From GCA-002708315 sp964460905 (lineage in GTDB: Bacteria; Bacteroidota; Bacteroidia; Bacteroidales; F082), in the NCBI GenBank assembly GCA_964460905.1, contig CAYWRM010000008.1, positions 1-64,000 of the forward strand: 64,000 nt of DNA, written 5' to 3'. This document shows, one piece after another, positions 8,923 through 19,046 of the stretch; positions within the stretch are counted from its first letter, which is position 1; each line of letters begins with the position of its first letter. The notes beneath the pieces were generated by a model, which saw nothing but the letters and a program-made list of their open reading frames with translations, was not told the origin of the DNA and did no database searches. A program made the translations under genes and the position numbers.

Positions 8923-10167
8923 CTACAGTTTCATTGTTTTAATTACTCTCGGTATTGTTAAACCCTGAACTATTATTGAAAATGCAACTACACAATAAGT
9001 AATAAAAACAAAGAAATTTTTGTTATAAGCATCATCAATTGATAAAGCTAGGGCAAAAGCAAGAGCACCTCGTAACCCACTCCAAGTCAAAATTGTAATA
9101 ATCTTAAAATTAATCCAAGGGAATTTCTTTTTATGTTTATACACGATTATGTATGGTAACAATACTGAAGTAAATCTGCCAAATAGCACTATTAATATTG
9201 CTAGGAATGCAGCTCCAAAGTTCATTTCTGATGGATCTACTATAACAATAATCATCATGCCAATCAATACAAACAAGCTACTATTAAAAATAGTGTCAAT
9301 AACTTCCCAAAAACTATCAAGAAGAATTTTTGTATCCTTAATTGCCGAAGTATTTGCCCAGTTACCAATAATAAGGCCGGCAGCAACCATGGCAAGTGCA
9401 CCCGAAATATCAATGAAATTTGCAAAAGCATAACCCCCTGTTGCAACAACTAATGTTACCATAACAGCACTCTTGGCATCATGTTTTAGTTTCTTCAGGA
9501 AAAGTATTGCCACCCATCCAATAATTAGTCCGAATGCTATACCACCAATTGCTTCCCGAAGAAATAATACAGCAGTTTCTGTATATGAAAAACTTCCTGC
9601 ACCTCCTTTTATTAAATGCAATATTGTTATAAAAATCACAATACCTATTCCATCATTAAAAAGAGATTCACCCTCTATAGTTGTGCTTATATCTTGTCTA
9701 ACATGAAAATTCTTAAAAATTGCCAATACCGCTATTGGATCAGTTGGTGAAATTAAAGCTCCAAATAACATACAATGCAAAAGAGGAATTGACAATCCTA
9801 GTAATCCAAATATATAATATGAAATTGTTCCAATGATAATTGTTGACAATAATGTACCTATGATTGCAAATACAAGTACGGGAACCCGTTCTTTATTAAG
9901 ATTCTTAATATCAAGATGAATCGATCCGGCAAACAATAGGAAGCTAAGAATACCATTCATCAAAAAATCCTGAAAATCTATTTTTTCTACAAGTTCTGGG
10001 ATAATAGCAAAGGTGAATGGAAAAAAATGTCGTATACCAATCATAATTATTGAAATAGAAATACCCAGAATCATTAAGCCAATTGTTAAAGGGAGTTTCA
10101 AATACCTGTAATTAATAAAAGTTAACAATGTTGCTAATGCCAAAAGAATCATAAAAGATTGATACAT
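8923..10167 (-). CDS. CPA1-family Na+/H+ antiporter (NhaP-like)
   Basis: This 414-residue polytopic membrane protein is a cation:proton antiporter-1 family member. Motifs seen are ALISPTDPIAVLAI (helix 5), GESLFNDGIGIV with the conserved Asp pair region of helix 6, and WSGLRGALAFALAL near the C-terminus. It lacks the long cytosolic regulatory tail of some NhaP proteins. It probably exchanges Na+ or K+ for H+ across the inner membrane, complementing the neighbouring NhaA. The gene is divergent from the 10296 gene. Confidence 0.9.
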   Translation of the reverse strand: MYQSFMILLALATLLTFINYRYLKLPLTIGLMILGISISIIMIGIRHFFPFTFAIIPELVEKIDFQDFLMNGILSFLLFAGSIHLDIKNLNKERVPVLVFAIIGTLLSTIIIGTISYYIFGLLGLSIPLLHCMLFGALISPTDPIAVLAIFKNFHVRQDISTTIEGESLFNDGIGIVIFITILHLIKGGAGSFSYTETAVLFLREAIGGIAFGLIIGWVAILFLKKLKHDAKSAVMVTLVVATGGYAFANFIDISGALAMVAAGLIIGNWANTSAIKDTKILLDSFWEVIDTIFNSSLFVLIGMMIIVIVDPSEMNFGAAFLAILIVLFGRFTSVLLPYIIVYKHKKKFPWINFKIITILTWSGLRGALAFALALSIDDAYNKNFFVFITYCVVAFSIIVQGLTIPRVIKTMKL

Positions 10168-10247
10168 AATGCGATTGTCTAATTATTTGTTATTTCTCCA
10201 ACTGATTTCTAAAATTTAATCAAATATATTGATTTTTTGAATATCCC

Positions 10248-10278
10248 TTTGTGATTGTAATTACCTTCAATACATTTG
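10248..10278 (+). promoter_or_regulatory. Bacteroidota-type promoter TTTG-N19-TACATTTG
   Basis: TTTG at 10248-10251 and TACATTTG at 10271-10278 are separated by 19 bases, an exact match to the phylum's sigma-ABfr consensus. The start codon of the downstream secreted protein is 17 bases away. Confidence 0.65.
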
Positions 10279-10295
10279 CAGAATAGATTTTTAGT

Positions 10296-12908
10296 ATGTT
10301 TCGACTGATTTCCTTTCTGTTTGTTTTTATTGTTTACTACTCAGGTTACTCGCAGGTGTACTTTGAATCAAATACAATTATAAACGATAATATTACATAT
10401 AACAAGCTTCAAGAAGATGGGTTTGGAAAAAAAATATTTTCAATAGTAGGTTCGGAAAATAATTTGGATGTCCGGAAAATATCACTTAATTTAAAAGCAC
10501 GTTTATTAGTAAGGATATCACGTGACCCAGATCAAAAACTAACAGCGACAATAAGCCTTACAAAAGTAAACATGGAAGGGAATACTACGGTTCGCGATTT
10601 TAGTATTGATTCGTTGCTTTGGCCTACCGGGTTTAATGCAAAATTTACATTAAGCATTGGAAATCAGAAGCAAGATGTCATAAATATTTCAGGTTTAGCA
10701 TCCGGACAACAACTAAAATTAGAAATAGCAGAGTATTTAATAACTAATGATGAAGAATTAAGTGCAACTATTTCAGAAATACAATTCAATTATGATGAAA
10801 TGAAGTTTCAACAGCTTCAACGACTTAATGAAACTATTAGTTATTATTATTCATACGGAAAATTATTAGATAATCTTTTGAGCAATCATAACAAACGCTC
10901 TGTAAATAATAATCAAAGCGTTGAAGAAATTTTCATAAATAAAATTGAGGTAGACAGAGTTAGTAACTATATTGATAATCATAATTTTACTGTAATTCTT
11001 AATCTGAAAAAAAATGATCCAATTGAGTTTTTAAAAATTACAAAAAGGCTTCATCTCTTGTCAAAAAGAGTATCCACATTAACTAATCAACAATTCAAAG
11101 CTTCTGGTAGTTCCACATTAAACCCAAGTGAATTCTGTAAGTATTATGATAGATTTTCAACTCAATACTTAATTGAGGGTAGTTTATTACAGCCTGATGA
11201 TGCCTCTGGATTTAGAGAAGTTGCAGTTATTGACGTAAACCTGGGTGCAAAAGATAATCTAAGCTCAATAATTGATTTTTATAATAGCAACATTTCTTTA
11301 GAACCATTAGAAATATACCAATGTATTTTTGATGAATTTGTTGATATTGCAAATGAGCTCATACTCGACGACAATTATACTGATGCGTTATTGCTACTTA
11401 AAAATTCTATAGTTATTAATAGTTGGGCAAAATTCCTAATAACTCAGAAATTTAATTCAACCATAATAGATGCTATTGATGGATTATCATCATCATATTT
11501 AAGAGTTGGAAATGTAGCTATTAACATACAAAATCAAGAAATTGCTTTAATATATTTTGCTAAAGCAGATGAAGTATTTGTGACAAACCAAAATATGATA
11601 ATTGATATAAATCTGCCAGATACTTCTTTTGTTAATTATTTAGGATTGCAGTATGAAATTGCGATGAAATATATTGGCTTAAATGAATTTGAATTAGCTA
11701 TTGACAGACTTAATCAGGCTAAAAATATATGTTCAAAAATAACTAACTCTAGTGCGTGCAAATCAATTGACACAGCGTTAATTTTAGCTCATATAGGGAA
11801 TTTTGGTTCTATGTTAGAAAATCTTGAGGGTATGATAGTAAGTGGACAATACCCCGATGCATACGAACAACTTATGATTGCAAAGCAGTATAAATATGAC
11901 AATAGTAAATATTTAAGGGATGATAATAGATTTAAAGAATTATCCTATTCCCTGTTTCTGGAATTTTTGCAGTGTGGTGAAATACTTATAGATGCAGAGC
12001 AACCAGAGGTGGCACTTGATAATCTATTAAAAGCCAGATCAATACAGCAAATCTTAAATCAAGATATAATTGAACTGGAAAGATTAATAAAGCTAGCTGC
12101 TGAACCTATTATAGTTAACCTGATTGATCAGGCAAGCTACCGTACCTGGGCTAATAAAATGGAAGAAGCATCGTACTTAAAACAGAAAGCTGTTAGGCTT
12201 AATAATGAGTACTTTTTGGGCAAGAATGACAAAATTAACCAATTGCTTACCGAGCTTAGCCTTAAAATGCAACTTCGGTATTGTTTATCTCATGAGATAA
12301 AGTATTCAGATGCGATAACAAAAGCACGAATCTTGATAAAGAATAATGAATTCGATGGTTTAGATAAACTTTTAGATGAGGCCGAATTCTATATTGTTAA
12401 TTATCCACAATGTAATATTCAAATTTATGAAGTTGAGGAGCTTAGAGATGAATACAGTTCTGTTTTGACCTTCTACAGTAAATATAATGATATACGCGAA
12501 AAGCTATTTAACAAGGGCTATAAAGAAACTATTGAACAGTACATTAGCCTCTTAGAGTTTTATGACTCCAACAATATATTTCATTACGATATATATTTTC
12601 CGAATCTTGAAACTTTTATTGGTAGTCAGAATTTACTGACATTAACCAAAACAACATCCGAGTATTTCTTGGAAAATATGAATTTAGAAGAAAGTTTGCA
12701 TTACATTAGAATGTTTAAGGATCAAGGTGGCAATTCTAAAATTGCTGTAAATATAAACAGAGGACTAGGGAAAGCGTTTGGAATTCAGGATAATAAACTA
12801 CAAAAACCTATAAAGGAATCATTACTCGAATACACTTTAGGTGATAAGTGGTTTAGTCAATTCAAAAAAACATATTTAAAGAACCGTGTAAATAAAACAG
12901 TTCATTAA
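10296..12908 (+). CDS. Large secreted protein with TPR-like helical repeats, unknown function
   Basis: I do not recognise a named family. The 870 residues start with a signal peptide (about 1-20, ending SGYSQ). Residues 20-170 look beta-rich. From about 300 to the end the protein is helical, with irregular TPR-like pairs, for example ALIYFAKADEVF and ELAIDRLNQAKNICS near 400-480 and further AYEQLMIAK and ALDNLLKARS units. No catalytic motif is evident. It is expressed from a strong-looking phylum promoter and followed 39 bases later by peptidase E. A role as a periplasmic scaffold is an inference only. Confidence 0.7.
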   Translation: MFRLISFLFVFIVYYSGYSQVYFESNTIINDNITYNKLQEDGFGKKIFSIVGSENNLDVRKISLNLKARLLVRISRDPDQKLTATISLTKVNMEGNTTVRDFSIDSLLWPTGFNAKFTLSIGNQKQDVINISGLASGQQLKLEIAEYLITNDEELSATISEIQFNYDEMKFQQLQRLNETISYYYSYGKLLDNLLSNHNKRSVNNNQSVEEIFINKIEVDRVSNYIDNHNFTVILNLKKNDPIEFLKITKRLHLLSKRVSTLTNQQFKASGSSTLNPSEFCKYYDRFSTQYLIEGSLLQPDDASGFREVAVIDVNLGAKDNLSSIIDFYNSNISLEPLEIYQCIFDEFVDIANELILDDNYTDALLLLKNSIVINSWAKFLITQKFNSTIIDAIDGLSSSYLRVGNVAINIQNQEIALIYFAKADEVFVTNQNMIIDINLPDTSFVNYLGLQYEIAMKYIGLNEFELAIDRLNQAKNICSKITNSSACKSIDTALILAHIGNFGSMLENLEGMIVSGQYPDAYEQLMIAKQYKYDNSKYLRDDNRFKELSYSLFLEFLQCGEILIDAEQPEVALDNLLKARSIQQILNQDIIELERLIKLAAEPIIVNLIDQASYRTWANKMEEASYLKQKAVRLNNEYFLGKNDKINQLLTELSLKMQLRYCLSHEIKYSDAITKARILIKNNEFDGLDKLLDEAEFYIVNYPQCNIQIYEVEELRDEYSSVLTFYSKYNDIREKLFNKGYKETIEQYISLLEFYDSNNIFHYDIYFPNLETFIGSQNLLTLTKTTSEYFLENMNLEESLHYIRMFKDQGGNSKIAVNINRGLGKAFGIQDNKLQKPIKESLLEYTLGDKWFSQFKKTYLKNRVNKTVH

Positions 12909-12947
12909 ATTAAATCCATTATTTTAGCACAGTAAAAATTATGTACG

Positions 12948-13682
12948 ATGAATAAAAAATTATTATTAATAAGTAACTCAACTATGGCTGGAGAAGCCTA
13001 TTTGGGATGGCCACAAAAATATATAAAAGATTTTCTGGTTGCAGAAAACGTTAAAAAAGTAACATTTGTACCTTATGCAGGTGTGGGATTATCTGAGGAA
13101 AGTCTTGAATCATCTTACGATGTATACACAGCAAAAGTTAGTGAGGTGTTCAATAAGCTGGGTTTTGAAATAGTTTCGGTTCATAATTCTGATGACCCTG
13201 TGAAACTTGTAAATGAATCAGAAGCAATTGCAGTGGGTGGTGGTAATACCTTCCATCTGGTAGCTGAGATGCATAATACAGGCATAATGGATGCAATTAG
13301 AAAAGTCTCCGAGTCAGGTATTCCATACATGGGATGGAGTGCAGGATCAAACGTTGCTTGTCCATCGTTAATGACAACAAATGATATGCCGATTATAGAG
13401 CCTTCAAGTTTCAATTGCATTGGTTCCATTCCATTCCAAATTAACCCACATTATTTAGATGCTAATCCAGACGGACATGGCGGGGAAACAAGACAGCAGC
13501 GAATTGAAGAATTTTTGGTAGTAAACAGAGAAATGAAAGTATTAGGATTGAGAGAAGCTAGTCTTCTTTATGTTGATGGTAATTCGATGAAATTGCTTGG
13601 TAGTCGTGATGCAAGATTGTTCCAATTTGGTAAAGAACCAGAAGAATATAAATCTGGTACAGACTTGAGCTTTTTGCTATAG
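12948..13682 (+). CDS. pepE: Peptidase E (alpha-aspartyl dipeptidase)
   Basis: Cytoplasmic serine peptidase of family S51 that cleaves Asp-X dipeptides and releases N-terminal aspartate. The nucleophile is Ser131 in GWSAGSN, preceded by the AVGGGNTFHLV strand; a conserved histidine region INPHYLDANPDGHGGETR follows. Length (244) is close to characterised PepE. In this genome released aspartate could feed the aspartase and AspD/AspT genes also in this window; that link is inferred. Confidence 0.92.
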   Translation: MNKKLLLISNSTMAGEAYLGWPQKYIKDFLVAENVKKVTFVPYAGVGLSEESLESSYDVYTAKVSEVFNKLGFEIVSVHNSDDPVKLVNESEAIAVGGGNTFHLVAEMHNTGIMDAIRKVSESGIPYMGWSAGSNVACPSLMTTNDMPIIEPSSFNCIGSIPFQINPHYLDANPDGHGGETRQQRIEEFLVVNREMKVLGLREASLLYVDGNSMKLLGSRDARLFQFGKEPEEYKSGTDLSFLL

Positions 13683-13716
13683 AAAAGATATTTTAATTAA
13701 CTATAAAATTATTCTC

Positions 13717-14283
13717 ATGAAAAAAACTGTTAAAATTATTCTTTCAAGTTTATTCGTATTGTTATTTTTAGTTTCATATGCACAGGAAGATGCTAAAGTA
13801 GAAACTAAAGAAAAGCGAAAAGAAGAAAAAGCTAAAATTAAAAAAGAGAATGAAGCTAAGGAAGCCGCTGATTGGCTAGTTTATCAGAAGCTTGCGGAAG
13901 ATCAAAAATTTGTAGTTGTGTTTGACAAAATAGGAAACAATGTTGTATCAAAAAGGCTTAACTTTCTATACGCAAATGAGGATGACATTATACTACAATT
14001 TGAAACAAATACTTACCTGTCAGAGAATGGTTTGGGTGGAAGAACAATAAATGGCACAATAAGTAATTATAAGTATAAACCACCCAAGAATGATAATAAG
14101 CCAATCTTTATTAATTTTGATATTACTTCCAAATTCGATCAAAAGAATTTTAATATTAGTATAACTATTTATAGCGGAGGTGTAACATTAATCTCCATGG
14201 GTGGTGGTTTATCTTCAATACATGGTATATTTTTACCCATTGAAGAAGCGAATATTAATTTGGGTGTTGATATGAGGAATTAG
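13717..14283 (+). CDS. DUF4251 family secreted protein
   Basis: This 188-residue protein has a signal peptide (about 1-22, ending VSYAQ), a short charged Lys/Glu helix (25-50), then a beta-rich domain with GGRTINGTISNYKYKP and a C-terminal extended strand. These fit the Bacteroidota-specific DUF4251 fold of unknown function. It follows pepE by 34 bases on the same strand and is followed immediately by a 161-bp palindromic repeat. Confidence 0.65.
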   Translation: MKKTVKIILSSLFVLLFLVSYAQEDAKVETKEKRKEEKAKIKKENEAKEAADWLVYQKLAEDQKFVVVFDKIGNNVVSKRLNFLYANEDDIILQFETNTYLSENGLGGRTINGTISNYKYKPPKNDNKPIFINFDITSKFDQKNFNISITIYSGGVTLISMGGGLSSIHGIFLPIEEANINLGVDMRN

Positions 14284-14287
14284 TCTT

Positions 14288-14448
14288 ATACCAATTAGTT
14301 ATCAAAATTAGCCTTATAAAACAAAATATTTTTCTGCTTATCGATTTAAAATATTTGTTGCATAGCCAAAGCTACGGATGAAATATTTTAAGAAGATAAG
14401 ATGGAAAAGATAAGGGTTTTAATGCTCATTTTGCTTGCTATTTGGTAT
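14288..14448 (+). repeat. 161-bp near-palindromic dispersed repeat, copy 1
   Basis: The ends are inverted (ATACCAATTAG on the left; the right end is the complement of ATACCAAATAGC). The whole element is nearly self-complementary around a centre near CATAGCCAAAGCTACG. A second element of exactly the same length lies at 39494-39654. No open reading frame is present, so it resembles a MITE or a REP-like hairpin element moved in trans. It begins 5 bases after a stop codon and ends 5 bases from the EamA stop. Confidence 0.75.
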
Positions 14449-14452
14449 TAAT

Positions 14453-15352
14453 TCAAATCCTTTTTTTCAATTGCGAAAGGATAACTCCTGATAGCATTAA
14501 CCCGGCACCTATTATTTCAATTTGTGTAAGCTCTTCGTTCAGTATTATCCACCCTCCTATTGCCGCAAATACTGATTCGGTGCTTAAAATAATGGCTGAA
14601 TGAGATGGGTTTGCTTTTCGTTGACCTATCAACTGAAGTGTAAATGCCAATCCAACTGACATTATTCCTCCATATAAAATTGGGATCATCGCAGCATAGA
14701 TATTTTGAAGTCCATAAGTTTCTGTAAAAAACGAAATTATAAGACTTAAAAATCCAGTTAAGGCAAATTGTATGGTAGCAAGTTTTATTACATTTACTCT
14801 AACAGAGTAATAACCAGCTAATATTACCTGAACAGCCCAAATAAATGCACTTCCAAATACCAGTAAATCACCAATTACAAAAGTTAGTGTTTCGCTAACA
14901 GTAAGAAAATATAACCCAATAATTGCTACGACAGCTCCAATCCATGTTTGAGCATTAACTTTTTGATTAATTACTAACCCGAAAACAGGCACAAGAATAA
15001 CATAGAAGCTTGTAATAAAACCTGCATTGCCAGCTGTTGTATAAACAACACCAATTTGCTGCATTGAAGAAGCTGCAAAAAGAACTAACCCACTTATGGC
15101 ACCCGCCTTCCATAGCTCCTTTTTACTATGTGTTTTAGTTTCAGATTTTTTACTCTTAGAATTAAAAAACATAATAAGAGGCAATAAACTAATACTTCCA
15201 ATTAAAAACCGAATACCATTGAAAGCCATTGGACCAATATTATCCATTCCTGCTTTTTGAGCAACAAATGCAAATCCCCACACAATAGCAGCAAGTAATA
15301 ATAAAAATTCGGCACCCTTGCCTGCTTTCCAATTCCTATTGATATTATTCAT
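14453..15352 (-). CDS. EamA/DMT-superfamily transporter
   Basis: This 299-residue protein has ten predicted membrane helices in two EamA repeats (about 12-140 and 160-296). The first starts with AAIVWGFAFVAQKAG and the second carries LSTESVFAAIGGWIILNEELT, typical of drug/metabolite transporters. The substrate cannot be predicted. Its start is 48 bases downstream of the hybrid kinase stop, so the two genes may be cotranscribed. Confidence 0.88.
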   Translation of the reverse strand: MNNINRNWKAGKGAEFLLLLAAIVWGFAFVAQKAGMDNIGPMAFNGIRFLIGSISLLPLIMFFNSKSKKSETKTHSKKELWKAGAISGLVLFAASSMQQIGVVYTTAGNAGFITSFYVILVPVFGLVINQKVNAQTWIGAVVAIIGLYFLTVSETLTFVIGDLLVFGSAFIWAVQVILAGYYSVRVNVIKLATIQFALTGFLSLIISFFTETYGLQNIYAAMIPILYGGIMSVGLAFTLQLIGQRKANPSHSAIILSTESVFAAIGGWIILNEELTQIEIIGAGLMLSGVILSQLKKRI

Positions 15353-15400
15353 GTTTTACTCTTACTAAGGTATATGGTTAAATAAGATGTAAGTTAATAA

Positions 15401-18331
15401 TTAAAAAAACTTACTAATATGCTTTAAGAGCGTTTTTTTATAAATGGGTTTGGTAATATAGTCACTAAAACCGGCTAGCATTGCTCTCTCTTTATCACTA
15501 TTCAAAGCAAATGCAGTTTGAGCAATAACAGGAATTTCATTCCTTATTTGTTTTATTTTTTTAAATGTTTCAAAGCCATCTATATCGGGTAGTTGTATGT
15601 CTAGCAATACTAAATCAATGTCAGGGTTCTGTTTACAAAGCTCAATTGCCTCGATACCAGTTTCAGCATATAGTTGTTTTGCTTTAGTTTCTCGCAAGTA
15701 GATTGACAGAAGTTGATAAACTTCTAACACATCATCTACTATGAGTATTTTTTTATTGCTCCAATTATATAATGGGGGTTTTTTGCTAAGCATATTATCA
15801 GAACCATTTGTACCAGGTACAGTAAAATAAAACTCAGTTCCTTTGCCTACTTCAGAATTGAACCATATCTTTCCACCTAATAAATCGGTTAATGATTTTG
15901 AGATAGTTAAGCCTAAACCATTACCTCCGTATACGGCAGAGTCAGTATATGCACCTTGTCTGAATTTATCAAAAATTATTTCTCTATCGCTTATTGGAAT
16001 ACCTACACCTGAGTCAGTAACAAAGAAAGTAATACTTCCATTATTAATTTTATAACCATATTTTATTTCCCCCTCCAAAGTGAACTTAATTGCATTGCTA
16101 ATTAGATTGCTTAGCACTTGTTTTATTTTACCTGAATCAGTTGTAACTTTACTATCCTTATCATACAATGGTTTATCAGATAGGAAACGAATATGGGTTT
16201 TGTTTTTTGAAATGATTAAAGAATCAAAGTGAGAATAAAGCTCATCTATCATATCGTTTAGATAAAACTCGCTGGGGGCTAGTTTAATCTGTCCTGCCTC
16301 CAGTTTTGAAAATTCAAGTATATCACTAATAATAGTAGTTAATTGATCGCTACTCGCTATTATATAACTTGTAAATTCTTGTCTTTCTTCTTTTGTTATA
16401 TCTTCCTGACTAAGAATTTCGATAAAACCAATTATTCCGTTTAAAGGAGTTCGTACTTCATGTGAAATATTTTTAATGAATAATGTTTTCAATTTATCAG
16501 ATTCTTCTGCTTTTGAAAGTGCGGTTTTGAGATTTAGATTAAGTTCTTCCAATTCAATGTTTGTCTTTTCTAGCTCCTTCCTGAAATCTTCTTTCTCTAA
16601 TTCAATCTTTTTTTGATGCGAAATATCAGTAACAAAGAAAAAAGCTCCTAAATTTTTATTATCCTCACTCTTTCTTCTAGTAATATTTGACAATGTGTAG
16701 ATTATATTGCCATTCTTGTGTTTAAGTTCAACATTGAAACTACTAAGGTGTATTGTTTCCTTGTTAAATCTTTGCTCTTCAATAAATTTCTTAGAAATAG
16801 GGGTTACAAATTTTAAATATGGTTCGTTAATGAATTCGGATGATGAATAACCAATCATTTTGCACATTGCATTGTTGGCAACAATAATAATTCCCGAATC
16901 ATCTACCTCAAAATATCCCTCTGATGTAGCTTCTATCATGCTTCGATGATATTTTTCACTTTTGTATAACAATTCACTCGACTCAAATGAATTAATAGCA
17001 TCTGTTAATCGGTTTGCAATTTCAACAAACAATGCTTTTTCATGCTTATTCCATATTCTGGCATCTTTACAATGATTTACGCAAAAAATAATTGAGCTTT
17101 CGGTGTTTAAGTACAATGGCATTATCATTTGTGCTTTAACCCCCATAGATTTCGAAAGCTCACTAATTTCCCCAATATTATCATCATCATTAACAATCAG
17201 GTTTCTGTACATAGATATTCTGTTAAATATCTCATTATCCTTAATGGAATTTTTAATAAAATAATCTACTTTATCATCGCATGTATTGGTATCTGATTTA
17301 ACTAAGGTTCTTAGCCTCCAGCTGTTTGTTAATTCATTTTCTGACGTAAATATCAAAGCGTTATCGCATTGAAATGCTTCAATTAATGTTGTTAATCCTA
17401 TATTTAAAAATTCATTTTCGTCAATTGCTATTCTAATTGTTTCATTAATTATTTCTAATCTCTCAAGAAACCACAGATGCGTTAATCTTTCTTTTTCAGC
17501 AACTAAGCGATTGGTCACATCGTGAAATACTCCAACAATACTATCAACCTCTCCTTGTTTATTATAAACGAATTTTGAATTCAATTCTACAGTAATAGTG
17601 GTGCCATCTTGTCTTTTAAGCTCAATCAGATACGCCTGAACATATCCATTTTTCTCTAATTTATCTAATAACGCATGTCTGTCAGAAGGATTAGCATATA
17701 TATCGATCACATTTTTCCCGATTATATCCTCAATGTTATTAACAAATAACAAGTCTTTTACAGCAGGATTTAAAGAAAGGAAAGTTCCTTCTTTAGTTGT
17801 TCTATAATATACGTCATTTGTATTTTCAAAAATTAACTTATAATTTTCCTCAGTTTCTTTTAAAGCTCTTTGTGTTTTTAGGGTTTCCGTTAAGTCTTCA
17901 GCAATACAAATTCCGCCATATATTTTATTTTTTTCATTTCGTAATCCTTTAAATAAAATCCTTGCAGGTGTTTCTTTATGTGCTGAAATGCTTTTGTAAA
18001 TATCCTCATACCTACCTTCCCCACTTTGTAAAGATAGTTTCAATGCATCTATTAAATCATTATCAGACAATTGATTTATCATATCCAACCCTATTAATTC
18101 TTCGCGTGATGAGCCTATCATATCAACAAAAGCATCGTTGCAATCTAAAAGTATACCTTTTTCATCAAAGTGCATGATACCCACGGGTACATTATGATAT
18201 ATGCTATAGTATTCATTTTTAGAAATAGCATTCTTATTACTATCTTCTAATTCATAAAGTTGTTTTTTTAAAGCGGCAATTTCATGTTTTAAACTTATTT
18301 CGGTTTTGTTTTGTCCACTACTATTTTTCAT
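15401..18331 (-). CDS. Multi-PAS hybrid sensor histidine kinase with C-terminal receiver
   Basis: The 976 residues contain a short coiled coil (15-38), PAS domains at about 42-155, 162-280 and 460-575, a GAF-like domain at about 295-450, and HisKA with His624 in NISHEVRTPLNG. A HATPase domain follows (about 735-840, ending GNGLGLTISKSL), then a receiver with phospho-acceptor Asp911 in LLDIQLPDIDG. No membrane helix is evident, so it is probably a soluble sensor reading an internal cue. No response regulator with an output domain is adjacent, so its phosphorelay partner is elsewhere. Confidence 0.93.
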   Translation of the reverse strand: MKNSSGQNKTEISLKHEIAALKKQLYELEDSNKNAISKNEYYSIYHNVPVGIMHFDEKGILLDCNDAFVDMIGSSREELIGLDMINQLSDNDLIDALKLSLQSGEGRYEDIYKSISAHKETPARILFKGLRNEKNKIYGGICIAEDLTETLKTQRALKETEENYKLIFENTNDVYYRTTKEGTFLSLNPAVKDLLFVNNIEDIIGKNVIDIYANPSDRHALLDKLEKNGYVQAYLIELKRQDGTTITVELNSKFVYNKQGEVDSIVGVFHDVTNRLVAEKERLTHLWFLERLEIINETIRIAIDENEFLNIGLTTLIEAFQCDNALIFTSENELTNSWRLRTLVKSDTNTCDDKVDYFIKNSIKDNEIFNRISMYRNLIVNDDDNIGEISELSKSMGVKAQMIMPLYLNTESSIIFCVNHCKDARIWNKHEKALFVEIANRLTDAINSFESSELLYKSEKYHRSMIEATSEGYFEVDDSGIIIVANNAMCKMIGYSSSEFINEPYLKFVTPISKKFIEEQRFNKETIHLSSFNVELKHKNGNIIYTLSNITRRKSEDNKNLGAFFFVTDISHQKKIELEKEDFRKELEKTNIELEELNLNLKTALSKAEESDKLKTLFIKNISHEVRTPLNGIIGFIEILSQEDITKEERQEFTSYIIASSDQLTTIISDILEFSKLEAGQIKLAPSEFYLNDMIDELYSHFDSLIISKNKTHIRFLSDKPLYDKDSKVTTDSGKIKQVLSNLISNAIKFTLEGEIKYGYKINNGSITFFVTDSGVGIPISDREIIFDKFRQGAYTDSAVYGGNGLGLTISKSLTDLLGGKIWFNSEVGKGTEFYFTVPGTNGSDNMLSKKPPLYNWSNKKILIVDDVLEVYQLLSIYLRETKAKQLYAETGIEAIELCKQNPDIDLVLLDIQLPDIDGFETFKKIKQIRNEIPVIAQTAFALNSDKERAMLAGFSDYITKPIYKKTLLKHISKFF

Positions 18332-18540
18332 AATTGATATTGTGGTTTTTGTACTAATAAGCTACCGACTAAATTACTTGAGGAACTATTGTTTAATTCC
18401 TGAATATACTTGCTTTTGTTATCAAAGTTGTTCAAAAATATGAAAAATGTTGATACAAAAAAGATGACTAATTTATTAATTACTCAAATTTTGATATTTA
18501 CAATAAGTAAGCTGGTAGTATTTTTATTAATTTTGCCGAC

Positions 18541-18628
18541 GGAGAGTTGCCGGAGTGGTCGAACGGGGCGGTCTCGAAAACCGTTGACCGCCTTTGGCGG
18601 TCCAAGGGTTCGAATCCCTTACTCTCCG
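18541..18628 (+). tRNA. tRNA-Ser (anticodon CGA)
   Basis: The acceptor stem GGAGAGT pairs with ACTCTCC. The anticodon loop CTCGAAA gives CGA for UCG codons, and a long class II variable arm GACCGCCTTTGGCGGTC is followed by the T-arm GGGTTCGAATCCC. CCA is not fully encoded. A TAATTTTG box lies just upstream (18528-18535), and a hairpin with a T-run follows. The open frame across this region is spurious. Confidence 0.95.
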
Positions 18629-18635
18629 CAAAAGG

Positions 18636-18676
18636 AAACCTGCAATCGTTTTTTCGATTGTGGGTTTTGTTTTTTA
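18636..18676 (+). terminator. Intrinsic terminator after tRNA-Ser
   Basis: The stem AAACCTGCAATCG faces CGATTGTGGGTTT with a TTTTTT loop, then a T-rich tract. It starts 7 bases after the tRNA. Confidence 0.75.
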
Positions 18677-19046
18677 GACAATAAAAATAGCAAAATTGAA
18701 TATCTTGTTATGAATATTTTGCTAGGGAGTTTGAGAGTAAGAAAATAAAAAGTGGAAAAAGACTGATTAATGTTGATACGATTAGTTTGTTTTGGCTATT
18801 TTTCTAAGTTCGGATTTGTGTACTTCAGGTTATTTCTATTTTGAAACTGGTATATTACTTTTTTAAAGCATTCTAAAATCTTTGTTCAAGTATGTTTAGT
18901 TTTGGGAAATGAGGTCTAAAGTACTTCATATCAACGATATGATGATTTTATTATTCGGCACTATTTTTACTCAGTTTATTCTTCAGTTTTTTACCGAATC
19001 ATGTTACTTCTCTGTATCTTTGCTTCACTTAAAAATGTAGTGTAAC
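18677..19046. other. Intergenic stretch before the aspartase gene
   Basis: It is AT-rich with no convincing reading frame. A TATCTTTG box at 19015-19022 matches the phylum -7 element 24 bases before the start at 19047. Nothing else was identified. Confidence 0.4.

Noticed and set aside
18410..18748. Open frame of 112 codons
   Set aside because: It runs straight across tRNA-Ser and its terminator, so it is a chance frame.
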